A stretch of 64,000 nucleotides of DNA from Clytia hemisphaerica (taxonomy: Eukaryota; Cnidaria; Hydrozoa; Leptothecata; Clytiidae), in the NCBI GenBank assembly GCA_902728285.1, contig CACVBU010000807.1, positions 124,001-188,000 of the forward strand, in the 5' to 3' direction. The notes under the pieces are model-generated. The model did no database searches and was not told where the DNA came from. It saw nothing but the letters and a program-made list of their open reading frames with translations. A program made the translations under genes and the position numbers. Position 1 is the first letter of the stretch, and each line of letters starts with the position of its first letter. This document shows positions 25,153 to 36,069 of the stretch, piece by piece.

Positions 25153-27370
25153 TCTGAATCGCAGACCTCTACAAAACCCCAGGTAGTATAGGTCTGCTTA
25201 ATGATCTACCAACCGCTTTCCGGTTCGCAATAGGCTGCTGGCATCCACTAACGGATTCGTGCTCCTTATAGAGGATGCTTAATAAGCGATATTTCCTTTG
25301 TCCAGAGATTTGCCGCCTTTAGCCGATATACGGCTAAAGACATTTTTAGCTGGCGAGTGTCTACAAATATAACATTACGTAATGTTTACATTTTCGGTGA
25401 GGCACCAAATCATAGATTGGAAAATATATTTGGATTTCGAAAAAAAACTAGGCGGAAGGAAGTTTGCTTCATTTTCTTCCTCCTTTCTTGTTTAATGTGG
25501 AGATTTTGTAAAAGATTAGAAATTAGATTTATTGAATTTAAGTGCCCTGATGTATCTTCTGTGTGCACCAACAAAATTTTGCTTTATAAAACTACATTTT
25601 GATGCTTGAATTTGGACTTGTATGAGTGCATAATTTTTTACCACACTGGATTCGTTGATCACTTTGGCTCCAGATAATTGTTTTGTCAGTTCTATAGATA
25701 CGTTGCAGATTATTTCAAGGTATTTTAGTACATTTTGGGGGTTATATTGAATATTTTTGACATCACCTCTTTATATGATTCTACAAAAGAGTTTTGGTTG
25801 TTCCCTTGTTAAATGTTAAAACAAACAAAAAACTTTTCTTCAGCTTTGGCATTTCACTATTCATGACTTTTCGATGTACTGTGTGGCCTTTGTGTTTATC
25901 TTTTTCATGTACATAGCTTCAATTCTTTTGAAGATTGGAGTGTTTTTGGTTGTTTTCTTTCACTTTTTTGTTCATATTTGTATTTTTGAGCTTCGACCGA
26001 AGAGCTGAAGGAAAAGTTTTGATAAATTTACAGACCAGATATCTTTTAAAAGCAAAAGTCAAAAATAAATTTACAGACTGTACAAAATGCGCGCATCAGA
26101 TTGTTTTTTATCTTTCTTTCTGTTTTGTTTTTCTGGTCTGGGATTCGAATTTCGAATGTAAACATTCTATTGAAAACGTTCGAAAGGATCTTTTTTGCGC
26201 GCACATCAATGTGAATCAAATTATTAACTCGCCAAGATTCTGTAAAACACATCGAATTAAAAAAAAACGAATCGGAAAGCGGTTGTTAGATCATTAAGCA
26301 GACCTACACTACCAAGGCTTTTGTAGAGGTCTGCGATTCAGACTAGGTTCGCAAAGGAAATCTTGGCGAGCTAATATTTTGAATCACATTGATGCGTACG
26401 CAAAAACGATCGTTTCGAACGTTTTCAATGGAATGTTTACGTTCGAAATTCGAATCCCAGACCAGAAAAACAAAACAGAAAAAAGATAAAAAACAATCTG
26501 ACGCGCGCATTATGTAAAGTCTGTAGATTTATTTTCGACTTTTGCTTTTATAAGATATCTGGTCTGTAAATTTATCAAAACTTTTCCATCAGCTCTTCGG
26601 TCGAAGCTCAAAAAATACAAATATGAACACAAAAGTGATAGAAAACAACCAGAAACACTCCAATCTCTTCAAAGAATTGAAGTATCTGAAAGATACAAAG
26701 GCCACACAGTATTAAAAAGTGAAATGCCAAAGCTGAAGAAAAGTTCTTTATTTGTTTTAACATTTAAAGACCCTTGTTGAAGGAACAACAGCACTCCCTT
26801 TTGAAGAATCATAAAGAACTAATGTCAGAAATATTCAATATGACCCCCCAAAATGTACTGTATATACATAACTAGAATACCTTGAAATAATCTGCAACAT
26901 ATCTGTAGAACTGACAAAACAATTATCTGGAGCCAAAGTGATCAACGAATCCAGTGTGGTAAAAATTATACACTCATACAAGTCCAAATTCAAGCATCAA
27001 AATGTAGTTTTATGAAGCAAAATTTTGTTGGTGCACACAGAAGATACACCAGGGCACTTAAATTCAATAAATCTAATTTCTCATCTTTTACAAAATCTCC
27101 ACATTAACAAGAAAGAAGGAAGAAAAACAAGCAAACTTCCTTCCGCCTACTTTTTTTTCGAAATCCAAATATATTTTCCAATCTATGATTTGGTGCCTCA
27201 CAGAAAACTTAAATATTACGTAATGTTATACTTGTAGACACTCGCCAGCTAAACATGTCTTTAGCCGTATATCGGCTAAAGGCGGCAAATCTCTGGACAA
27301 AGGAAATATAGCTTATTAAGCATCCTCTATAAGGAGCACGAATCCGTTAGTGGATGCCAGCAGCCTAGTA
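25153..27370. mobile_element. 2.2-kb long inverted repeat, flanked by a 12-bp direct repeat
   Basis: Arms of about 1.0 kb (25226-26265 and 26346-27360) are reverse complements with scattered differences; for example TTAGCCGATATACGGCTAAA near 25320 faces TTTAGCCGTATATCGGCTAA near 27260. A 75-base box at 25153-25228 (AATCGCAGACCTCTACAAAA) is repeated inverted at the centre (26266-26340). GTGTGTTGATAG lies on both sides (25141-25152 and 27371-27382), a likely target duplication. No open frame in the arms is convincing. I regard it as a fold-back element. Confidence 0.8.
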
Positions 27371-27382
27371 GTGTGTTGATAG

Positions 27383-28530
27383 CTTAAGGTTAAGCAGCGT
27401 CCAGCGCGAAATTCGAAGGTTAACTACTGGTTTTTCCAGAAAAAAGTCCAAACTTAAGATTCTTGCCAGAGCGGTACGCTCAAACACATCCAAAAGTATC
27501 CAAAAGTAAGTATACTCCTACTGTTGAGAGGAAGTCGACGCCACTCTATTTTTTTCGGTTCAAAAAAAAAATATTTTTCCCGGTATTTTGATTTTATTAC
27601 GGGTAAACACTCAACTTTTTCAAACATTCTTTTATTAAGGCTCGATCTACACGACACTTTCGAATGTTCGAATGTTTTCATTTCGTCATTTCGAATGTTT
27701 TCGTAATTCGAAAAGTAAGTGGCTTTATAAAAATCGAACGCTCAAAACGTTCGAAACCAGAGCGGGGCGGGTCATTGAAGTGAATCAAAACATTCCTCTG
27801 ACATTTTTGAACGAATACGCAGAATCTGGGGAAAGTTTTTCAGCTTTTTCTAGATATTTAAAGTCATGCATACCTATTTCAAATGCTCCTAAAAGTAGTT
27901 GTTTACTTTTTCTAAGTGGATTTTCCCATTAAAGGATAGAAATTCTCTATATTCTCTTACTAGTAAATTTACTATGGATTGCTCCACGTTTTGGTCTATT
28001 CGAAAAACCACAAGCGATTATTCAATCAAAAGTGTTCGGATAAACATGGTTAAATTTTTTGTATAAGTGTAGTCGGTCAGTGTGTAAAACAATGCTAAAG
28101 GTGAGGCGACCCGAAAGGGCGGCCTCATTCGTTCGTAATGAACTTGCGTCGCAAGGGGGCCCAGTGGATCGGTGAGACGGGATTTGAGGTCAGCAGATCT
28201 CAGTGTGCAGTTCCACTGTTGCGATAAAAGTGTCGGGATTCTCAAAGTAGCGCAAGGATATGACAGAACGAATGAGAGCTATCGAGTCAATGCTCACAAA
28301 TGAACGAGTGCAACTATTATTTCCAATCTCTATTTCTTTCTTTATTCTATCGTAAATATTTATTTTACCACCTACTATATGAAATTTTAAGATTCGAATC
28401 ACACGAGTTTCACAGCATAAATAGTTTTCTATCAGCTTTTATGCTTCCAATACAAAACTTTTCTCCAATTTTGAACCTAGACATGTCGCCCTAACAACAA
28501 AATTCTCCACACTGGTTGAAACTCACATTA
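27383..28530. other. No gene seen
   Basis: AT-rich with short repeats of TTCGAATGTT at about 27655-27715. Frames here are short and have no recognisable domains. Confidence 0.4.
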
Positions 28531-28534
28531 AAAT

Positions 28535-28720
28535 TTGCAACTCGCGATTTTAATTTGCAACTCGCGATTTTTATGTCTTAACGTGAAATTTTCAACTCGC
28601 AACTCGCACTTTTATTTGGTTAAAATAGCAACTCGTAACTCGCAACTCGCAAAAACCAACTCGCAAGTCGCATATTTGATAGCAACTCGCAACTCGTAGG
28701 ACCAACTCGCAACTCGTTTG
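28535..28720. repeat. GCGAGTT repeat, right arm (inverted)
   Basis: CAACTCGCAACTCGC units, the reverse complement of 24455-24600. Together the two arms enclose the 25153-27370 inverted repeat. Confidence 0.85.
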
Positions 28721-29424
28721 TTAAAAATCCACCATTTCGGCGGGACGCTAGTGTGACTAACTGTCTGGCCTGTATTTTCACTTACTGTTAAATCTCTTTG
28801 ACAACAAATTTGTTTTGATTACCCCACCAAGTTTATCAATCATACTTTCTGTCATTATTATGTCACAATAACTTTCACTGTTAGCGCGCCCTTTTTACAA
28901 TACACCTTTCCCGTACCGTCAACTGCTCTAACTTGGGACGGTAATTCAGCCACCATTTCGCCGAACGTCCAAATTCATTTGATTTGTGTTAATGAACGGC
29001 GTACATGTATATGGACCCCAAAACCATGATAACCCAAAAAGCATTAGGATGAAAAACATTCCTATTTTGGAGAGCCCTGATATTGTAGGGCTGTGTTTTA
29101 ATAACAATTTATTCAGAAATATTTTCATTTTAGGAAATTACAGCCCTGTTCATAAAAAAAGTACAGTCCAAATACTTCAAAATTTTAACACTAGGGTCAC
29201 TGGATTCACAAATCAGGAGACTAAGTTTGCAAACCTAGGATAAAAATCAACCATCAAGGTATATCTTTTCAATTGTTAAAGTTTGCTTGCAAAGAATTCT
29301 TTGTGAATCTCACAATTTTGTCATAAAGATGGGCCTATCACAGTGTGGGTTTTGGGGTACACTCAGATTATGAAAATGACATTTCAAGAATATGTATGTA
29401 AATAACTTTGAATAGTCAATAATC

Positions 29425-29690
29425 ATGACAAGCACTTTCTTATTAATAATAAGGTTATTATATACTTCCGTTCATTTTGGAAACAATTGCAAAACGTTCC
29501 TTTATCAATAAGTATTCTGGGATGTTCATTTTGTTTCATTTCATAGGGATTGCTTTCAAGACCAATGTCTGGAAGGTGCTGAGGGGTATCTTCAAGAGTT
29601 GTGCCTGGGCCTATCTTAGGCTTCAAACATCGAATTTCTACTTTATCAACATCACTGTCTTCTTCAATCAAAAACCTTCTACAAATTTTG
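29425..29690 (-). pseudogene. C-terminal piece of a DDE transposase, separated from its N-terminal part by the giant element
   Basis: The minus strand reads 'FVGKICRRFLIEEDSDVDKV', 'RCLKPKIGPGTTLEDTPQHL' and 'PDIGL', the C-terminal layout of a family of animal DDE transposases I know only by pattern. The frame begins directly at the edge of the terminal repeat at 29711. The residues that should precede it ('VDIIGKCYACCLFPDQT') end directly at the other terminal repeat, at 59312. Order and strand agree with one gene split by insertion. Confidence 0.6.
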
Positions 29691-29710
29691 CCTACAAAAA
29701 ATTATGTCTT

Positions 29711-29914
29711 ATAGTCGCCCGGCTGAGGTCGAAAAACGTTTCATTTCGTGATACATCTTTTAGATTCCAAAAAAAAACAACGGAAACTCGCGAATTAGTA
29801 TGTGTAGATTACAAAATCAAAAAGTTTCCACGATATTATCGTGCAAGTAACGAGTAATTGGCGATTTTTTGCGTTTCCAGGCAAAATTGCAAGGCCTGGA
29901 AATTCATGATTTTT
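29711..29914 (+). repeat. Left terminal inverted repeat of the giant element
   Basis: Matches, inverted, the sequence split around the LTR element at 53673-53784 and 59212-59311. Shared words include CGGCTGAGGTCGAAAAA, TTTCCACGATATTATCGTGC and GGCAAAATTGCAAGGCCTGG. It contains two short palindromes (CACGATATTATCGTG and CCAGGC...GCCTGG). Confidence 0.85.
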
Positions 29915-29922
29915 GGGGGGTC

Positions 29923-30170
29923 TTATGATAGAGCTCTTCAAACTGAGCAAAAAAGTGTATTACACCAAAGTCCCAACTTCTCTAGATCAAAATTTATTGG
30001 CCTATTTGTGGTCAAAAAGGTGTTTAATTTTGCATAAATTAATGCAGATTGTGGGGAAATTCCCTGTTTTCCATCAGTTTTTTACCACAAATAGGCCCAT
30101 AACTTTTGATCTAGAGAAGTTGGGACTTTGGTGTAATACACTTTTTTGCTCAGTTTGAAGAGCTCTATCA
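29923..30170. repeat. Fold-back repeat with 68-bp arms
   Basis: 29923-29990 and 30103-30170 are near-perfect reverse complements (start TGATAGAGCTCTTCAAACTG). The spacer is 112 bases. It is adjacent to the left terminal repeat of the giant element and may be a MITE or a subterminal structure. Confidence 0.85.
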
Positions 30171-30369
30171 TGTGATATAGGTTTTTTTTTAATTTGAAGA
30201 CCCCCCAAAAATCGGGTTGAGATGAGGTTTTTTACAAGATGTTCTGTACCCATTACGTCCCATAACAGCCCATAATAGATTTTATAAGTTATCCGGGGAA
30301 ATGAGAAACCGTTATTCTAGGTACTTCCGTAAAGATGATTGGCGTGCATATAATGGATGTACAATGTTT

Positions 30370-31700
30370 CTATGTAGAAGATCGTCCTCCGTCGTGAAAA
30401 AAAATATAAAAATCTAGAAGGTGTAGGTTCCAAAGGTTCCCAAGGTTCCGAGAAGTGGTTCATGAAAAAAAATATAATAAAAGTTTAGAAAGTGTAGGTT
30501 CCCAAGGTTCCGAGAAGTGGTTCGTGAAAAAAAATATGATAAAAGTTTAGAAAGTGTAGGTTCCCAAGGTTCCCAAGGTTCCGAGAAGTGGTTCCTGAAA
30601 AAAAATATAAAAGTTTAGAAAGTGTAAGTTCCCAAGGTTCCGAGAAGTGGTTCGTGAAAAAAAATATAATAAAAGTTTAGAAAGTGTAGGTTCCCAAGGT
30701 TCCCAAGGTTCCGAGAAGTGGTTTGTGAAAAAAAAATATAAAAATTTAGAAAGTGTAGGTTCCCAAGGTTCCCAAGGTTCCGAGAAGTGGTTCATGAAAA
30801 AAAATATAATAAAAGTTTAGAAAGTGTAGGTTCCCAAGGTTCCGAGAAGTGGTTCGTGAAAAAAAATATGATAAAAGTTTAGAAAGTGTAGGTTCCCAAG
30901 GTTCCCAAGGTTCCGAGAAGTGGTTCGTGAAAAAAAAATATAACAATTTAGAAAGTGTAGGTTCCCAAGGTTCCGAGAAGTGGTTCGTGAAAAAAAAATA
31001 TAAAAATTTAGAAAGTGTAGGTTCCCAAGGTTCCCAAGGTTCCAAGAAGTGGTTCGTGAAAAAAAAATATAAAAATTTAGAAAGTGTAGGTTCCCAAGGT
31101 TCCCAAGGTTCCGAGAAGTGGTTCGTGAAAAAAAATATAAAAATTTAGAAAATGTAGGTTCCTAAGGTTCCCAAGGTTCCGAGAAGTGGTTCGTGAAAAA
31201 AAGATATAAAAATTTAGAAAGTGTAGGTTCCAAAGGTTCCCAAGGTTCCGAGAAGTGGTTCGTGAAAAAAAAATATAAAAATTTAGAAAGTGTAGGTTCC
31301 CAAGGTTCCCAAGGTTCTGAGAAGTGGTTCATGAAATAAAATATGATAAAAGTATAGAAAGTGTAGGTTCCCAAGGTTCCCAAGGTTCCGAGAAGTGGTT
31401 CGTGAAAAAATAAAAATCTAGAAAGTGTAGGTTCCCAAGGTTCCGAGAAGTGGTTTGTGAAAAAAAATATAATAAAAGTTTAGAAAGTGTAGGTTCCCAA
31501 GGTTCCCAAGGTTCCGAGAAGTGGTTCGTGAAAAAAAAAATAATAAAAATTTAGAAAGTGTATGTTCCCAAGGTTCCCAAGGTTCCGAGAAGTGGTTCGT
31601 GAAAAAAAAAAATAATGAAAATTCACAAAGTGTAGGTTCCCAAGGTTCCCAAGGTTCCGAGAAGTGGTTTGTGAAAAAGTATATATAAAAATCTAAAGTG
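30370..31700. repeat. Tandem array with GGTTCCCAA units
   Basis: About twenty copies of a 55-65-base unit (AGGTTCCGAGAAGTGGTTCG then A8-TATAAAA and TTTAGAAAGTGT). The copy number of the inner 9-mer GGTTCCCAA varies, which accounts for the unit length differences. Reading frames here (for example 30849-31148) are repeat artefacts. Confidence 0.95.
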
Positions 31701-31749
31701 TAGGTTCCCAAGCTAAGGTTCTGAAAACTCCGAAAAATGGTTCTTGAAA

Positions 31750-32712
31750 GAAACACAAGAAAGCCTAAGTGGCGTTAAGGCCCATTAGTGTTTAGTAGGG
31801 CCAACATATTTTCTGTTGCAGAGTCGCCATACAATCTAATTAACAAGATTGGATTTCTTCGATATATGGAGCAACTGGAATTGGATCAGGGGGGGTCGAT
31901 AGTAAAATCTCATACATAGTGACCTTTACTACTGTGGTGGTGTGACAAAATATGGAAAAAAACTTTTACTACCCAGGGTAGTAAAATACCAAAATAGGTG
32001 GTATTTATGTGTCAATTTTTAAAAAGCGTTTACTTAGTAAAACTGGTAAAATTTGCTAATTTTAGCTATTTTTGTAAGTTTTTTTAATTTTTTGGATAAC
32101 TTTTCCGAAAAAATCTAAAAAATTTTATGATCTAAAAAAAAATTTCTGTAAGAAAGTTGTTTGCTGCAAACAAAAAATCTCGAAACATTAATTTTTGCAG
32201 TAAGTGAAAAATGTATCACAAAAATAATGATTTTTTAGTCCGAAAAGCAACCAAAAAATAGGTGGTCTATGTCAAATTGTCTCAAAAAATGGGAAACTTA
32301 GCATTTAGAATATCCTATGCAGAGCTTGGGAAGCTCGGATGTTTTTAATATCCTGGGTGGAAAATTTGTGAAAAGGAGGCTGATATAATTTAAGCAATGA
32401 CAGAATAAGGACAAAAAACTTTTCTCAAAATCAATAAGCGCGGGGGGGGGGGGGTTGTAGTATGAATGTCCTGGGTGGAAAATTTTTGAAAAATTAATTA
32501 GCGGCGGCAGCATGTAGGCTTTCTTGTTCATCTCTAAGAGCTAGGAAGTCCGATAGCTGATAGCCGATCAGCTATCGGACTTCCTAGCTCTTAGAGATGA
32601 ACAAGAAAGCCTACATGGCCTTAAGGCCCAGCAGTGTTAGTAGTGTCAACACATTTACTGTTGCAGAGTCGCCATATAACCTAGAGTGAATTTTTTCGAT
32701 ATATAGAGCAAC
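31750..32712. repeat. Direct duplication enclosing a dispersed repeat and a perfect palindrome
   Basis: 31750-31875 and 32600-32712 are direct copies, roughly 80% identical by eye (shared CTGTTGCAGAGTCGCCATA). Between them, 31889-32215 is a second copy of the repeat at 5073-5382. A short poly-G tract lies at about 32441-32453. Confidence 0.75.
32511..32617. repeat. Perfect 51-bp palindrome with 5-base loop
   Basis: Left arm 32511-32561 and right arm 32567-32617 are exact reverse complements around AGCCG. The right arm continues into the 32600-32712 duplication, so the left arm looks like a snap-back copy of it. Confidence 0.95.
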
Positions 32713-32804
32713 TCAAACCGACCAAGCAATTAATAAAAAGTAATTAGGTGCTTAAATAGTTCTTTTGACAAAAGTATTTCTTATATTTTAGATTGACCAT
32801 ATTA

Positions 32805-33038
<234 letters not shown>

Positions 33039-36000
33039 TCAATTGATAATTGCATGCACAGGCCCGGAAGTCAAATCTCTTCGATCAGTTGCGTTTTAAA
33101 GGCCCATTCCGCTGACTGAGCGCTGGGCCAAAAATATACATTTGAAAAAACCCTTATTTACTGCCGCACTGGCTCTTGCTTTTACTTTCTTTTACTGTGT
33201 ACCACGATTTTATTCGAGCTGTGATACTCACGGTACTTGCATAGTAGGGAAAATCGAATTTGCGTCAAAACACTTGAAAGCTTCTATTTATCAAAAATCA
33301 AAGTCAAAGTGGAACGAGATTAAAAATCCTGTTTTTAGTGAGACGCATACTACGTTGTTATCCGCTGAAATAGAAAGAATAGGTCAAAACCGCTAGCGGC
33401 GAATATTAAAACGCTGAATCTTTTCTTATTCTTGATGCGCTTGGTACGGCTTTCCATCCAAGATCCTGGATGATTGCCATTCTTACGCGCTGAGTGAAAA
33501 TTCGGAATGTGTTTTAACAGCATTCTATGTACTCTTTGGTGCCAAATAAACGCTCCCCGCTTGTTAATTTTTCGAAATTTTTCGGCACCTAAGAGTAATA
33601 TTCATCGGCTGTGATACTCACGGTAGATTTGTTTTAATCTGGTGTGATAGCTTTATTTTTTTCTAACAATCGCTTTATATACAGGAGGCAAAAACATCCC
33701 AAGGCTCTATTAAAAACGCAACTATTCCCAACTAATCCCAACTATTTTTCAACACTTCAAAATATTGGAAGCTCTTTGGTGTCGTTACACGCTTTTTTAT
33801 AAGAATATAGTTTACTTTTGGATGAGGGTCAAGTATTCTTAAGAGAGTGATAACGTTTGCTTATCCATCAATTTTAATTTACAAGCTTTTTGATATTGAA
33901 TTGAGGCGGATGTGGAGCAAGATTGGTCAGAAAAGAAAAAAGAAAAACATTTTTTGCTTAAGCATAATATAACAATAAGAAAACACCGTCCTGGTATGGA
34001 ACATGTGTCTAATATGAAACGGGAACACTTATTTGAAAATAAAACCTTTACGGTGGGTTTTGACTATATATCAGACACATATTTTATATCGGGACAGTGT
34101 CAGTGTATACATATCAGTGTCGATTCAATGTAAAAAGCTTGAAAATTAAAATTGACGAGTAGGCAAACGCTATCACTCTTATTTAAAAACATAATTGAAA
34201 TTTTCGCGGTTCACAGCTTAAAATTCTAAATCGAAATTTTCATCCATTAATAAGGTATTTTTGCGGACCTACCTCAGGGTACCCCGGTGGAGGTTCTATA
34301 AATTAACCCATGTCCGTTCGTTCGTTCGTCCGTCTGTTACCAGCTTTTCTCAGGATTGCCTCATTAGTTTTTTATGATTTTTTGCACAATGATGCAAAAT
34401 GGCAATGCCCAAAACGTGACGGAGCCCGATTTTTGAGAAAAAAATTATTTGCGCAAATTTGGGCCAAAAACTACCTAAAAATAGGGTTTTTTTGGACTTT
34501 GTGCAAAATCCTGTCATTACTTTTTTCTGATTTTTTGTACAAAGATGGAGGGCAAGATTCTCTAAAGAATGGCTGAATTGGTTTTCTCCCGGAAAATTCT
34601 TAATAGCCTTAAAAAACGGATTTTCGTATTTTGGGGAAATTCCCTTCAACCAAATAAGAAAATATAGCTTTTCTAAATGTTGACTCGTTATTTTTTTCTG
34701 ATTTTTGCACAATGATGCAAAATGGCAATGCCTAAAATATGTCGGAGCCCGATTTTCGAAAAAAAAAATATTTGGGCAAATTTGGGCCAAAAACTGCCTA
34801 AAAATAGGGTTTTTTGGGCCTGAATGGTTTAAGTGATTTTCGTATTTGGGGAAAATATATTATTCAACACACAAGCTTTATTTTTCCATTCTGAATTTTT
34901 GTACAATTATTGTCACTTTTTTCTTATTTTCATATGATGTTAATCATTAGGTAGGTCCATTCAGGATGTTGCTTGTTTCTTTTAAAACGACATATTGATC
35001 ATAGGTTTGTAATAATTCTTATCTTTTTCATGGGTTTTATACATATTATACACACTCACACGTTATACAACATAAAAAACAAGTACTTTTGATAAAAACA
35101 CAAGAGAATTTGAAAAGCTTCTTTGAAAGGTTTACATATTCCTGAAAAATGCAAAATTTCACGAATTTGCTTAGCCTGGAAATCCAAGCGTTAAACTTTG
35201 TTCACAATCTAAATTTATGATGTTTTTGCTGCTGGTTTAACGCGTCTGCAGGGAGATTTTCCCTGCAATGCAGGTTCAATGGTGTCTAATTGGCCAGATT
35301 TTCAGCGTATTACTTAGCAGTACTTTCACTAGCGAGCACCTCACTAAAAAACGGGATTTTTCATCTCGTTTCTTAGTGAGTTCCACTTTGACGATTTTCG
35401 AAAAATAGAAGCCTTTCAAGTGTTTTGACGCAAATTCGATTATTTTACTACTGCAGGAGCTTCGAAAGTTAAAAGTGACGTCAAAAAATCGAATGTTTAG
35501 AGCCCGAAAACCTGGGCTCAAAACATTCGAAAAAGTCGCAAAGTGGAATAGACGTTAATTGCGTAAAAAAACGCGGGTGACGTCTAGTATAGGCTATACT
35601 TTCGCGCGCTTTTTTATAATTTCGATGCACACGCATAATTTATGGAAAAAGCTGACTCGGCAGAGTAAGGTATTTTTTATTTTTTTTCTAAAATTATGAG
35701 CTTGGATTCCCAGGCTAGAATTTGCTCAATGCGAAAATTTCTTCCCCTAAAACAAGTAATGAGCACTACATAAAATATCAAAGTTAATTGATTCTGTAAA
35801 TAAATCTCATCGTTTTTATGGGTTCATATATACAAGTAAAAGAACATAAAATAAAGCACTACATAAAATATCAAAGTTAATTGACTCTGTAAATAAATTT
35901 CATCGTTTTTATGGGTTATATACAGTAAAAGAACATAAAATAAAGCACTTTATAAAATATCAAGGTTACTTGATTCTGTAAATAAATCTCTTTAGGAGTT
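33039..36000. repeat. Repeat-rich 3' flank of gene B; no gene seen
   Basis: Holds an inverted pair (33245-33355 against 35335-35450, shared TTTGCGTCAAAACACTTGAA). A dispersed repeat at about 34266-34960 begins GACCTACCTCAGGG and contains TGACGGAGCCCGATTTT; relatives are at 38610-38790 and 51830-52130. A tandem repeat of about 90 bases in three copies at 35752-36000 contains TGATTCTGTAAATAAAT. Confidence 0.6.
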
Positions 36001-36069
36001 CATAATATATGCAGTATATGCAAATCACGACGAAATAGTGCAAAGAGTGACGATTATTTGATTAGTTGA

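Noticed and set aside
28986..29243. 85-aa plus-strand ORF as a gene
   Set aside because: Protein-like in parts, but no domain, no splice context and no second copy; left unannotated.
30547..31756. Six ORFs of 73-112 aa with 'NHFSEPWEP' or 'SVGSQGSQGS' repeats
   Set aside because: Translations of the GGTTCCCAA tandem array.
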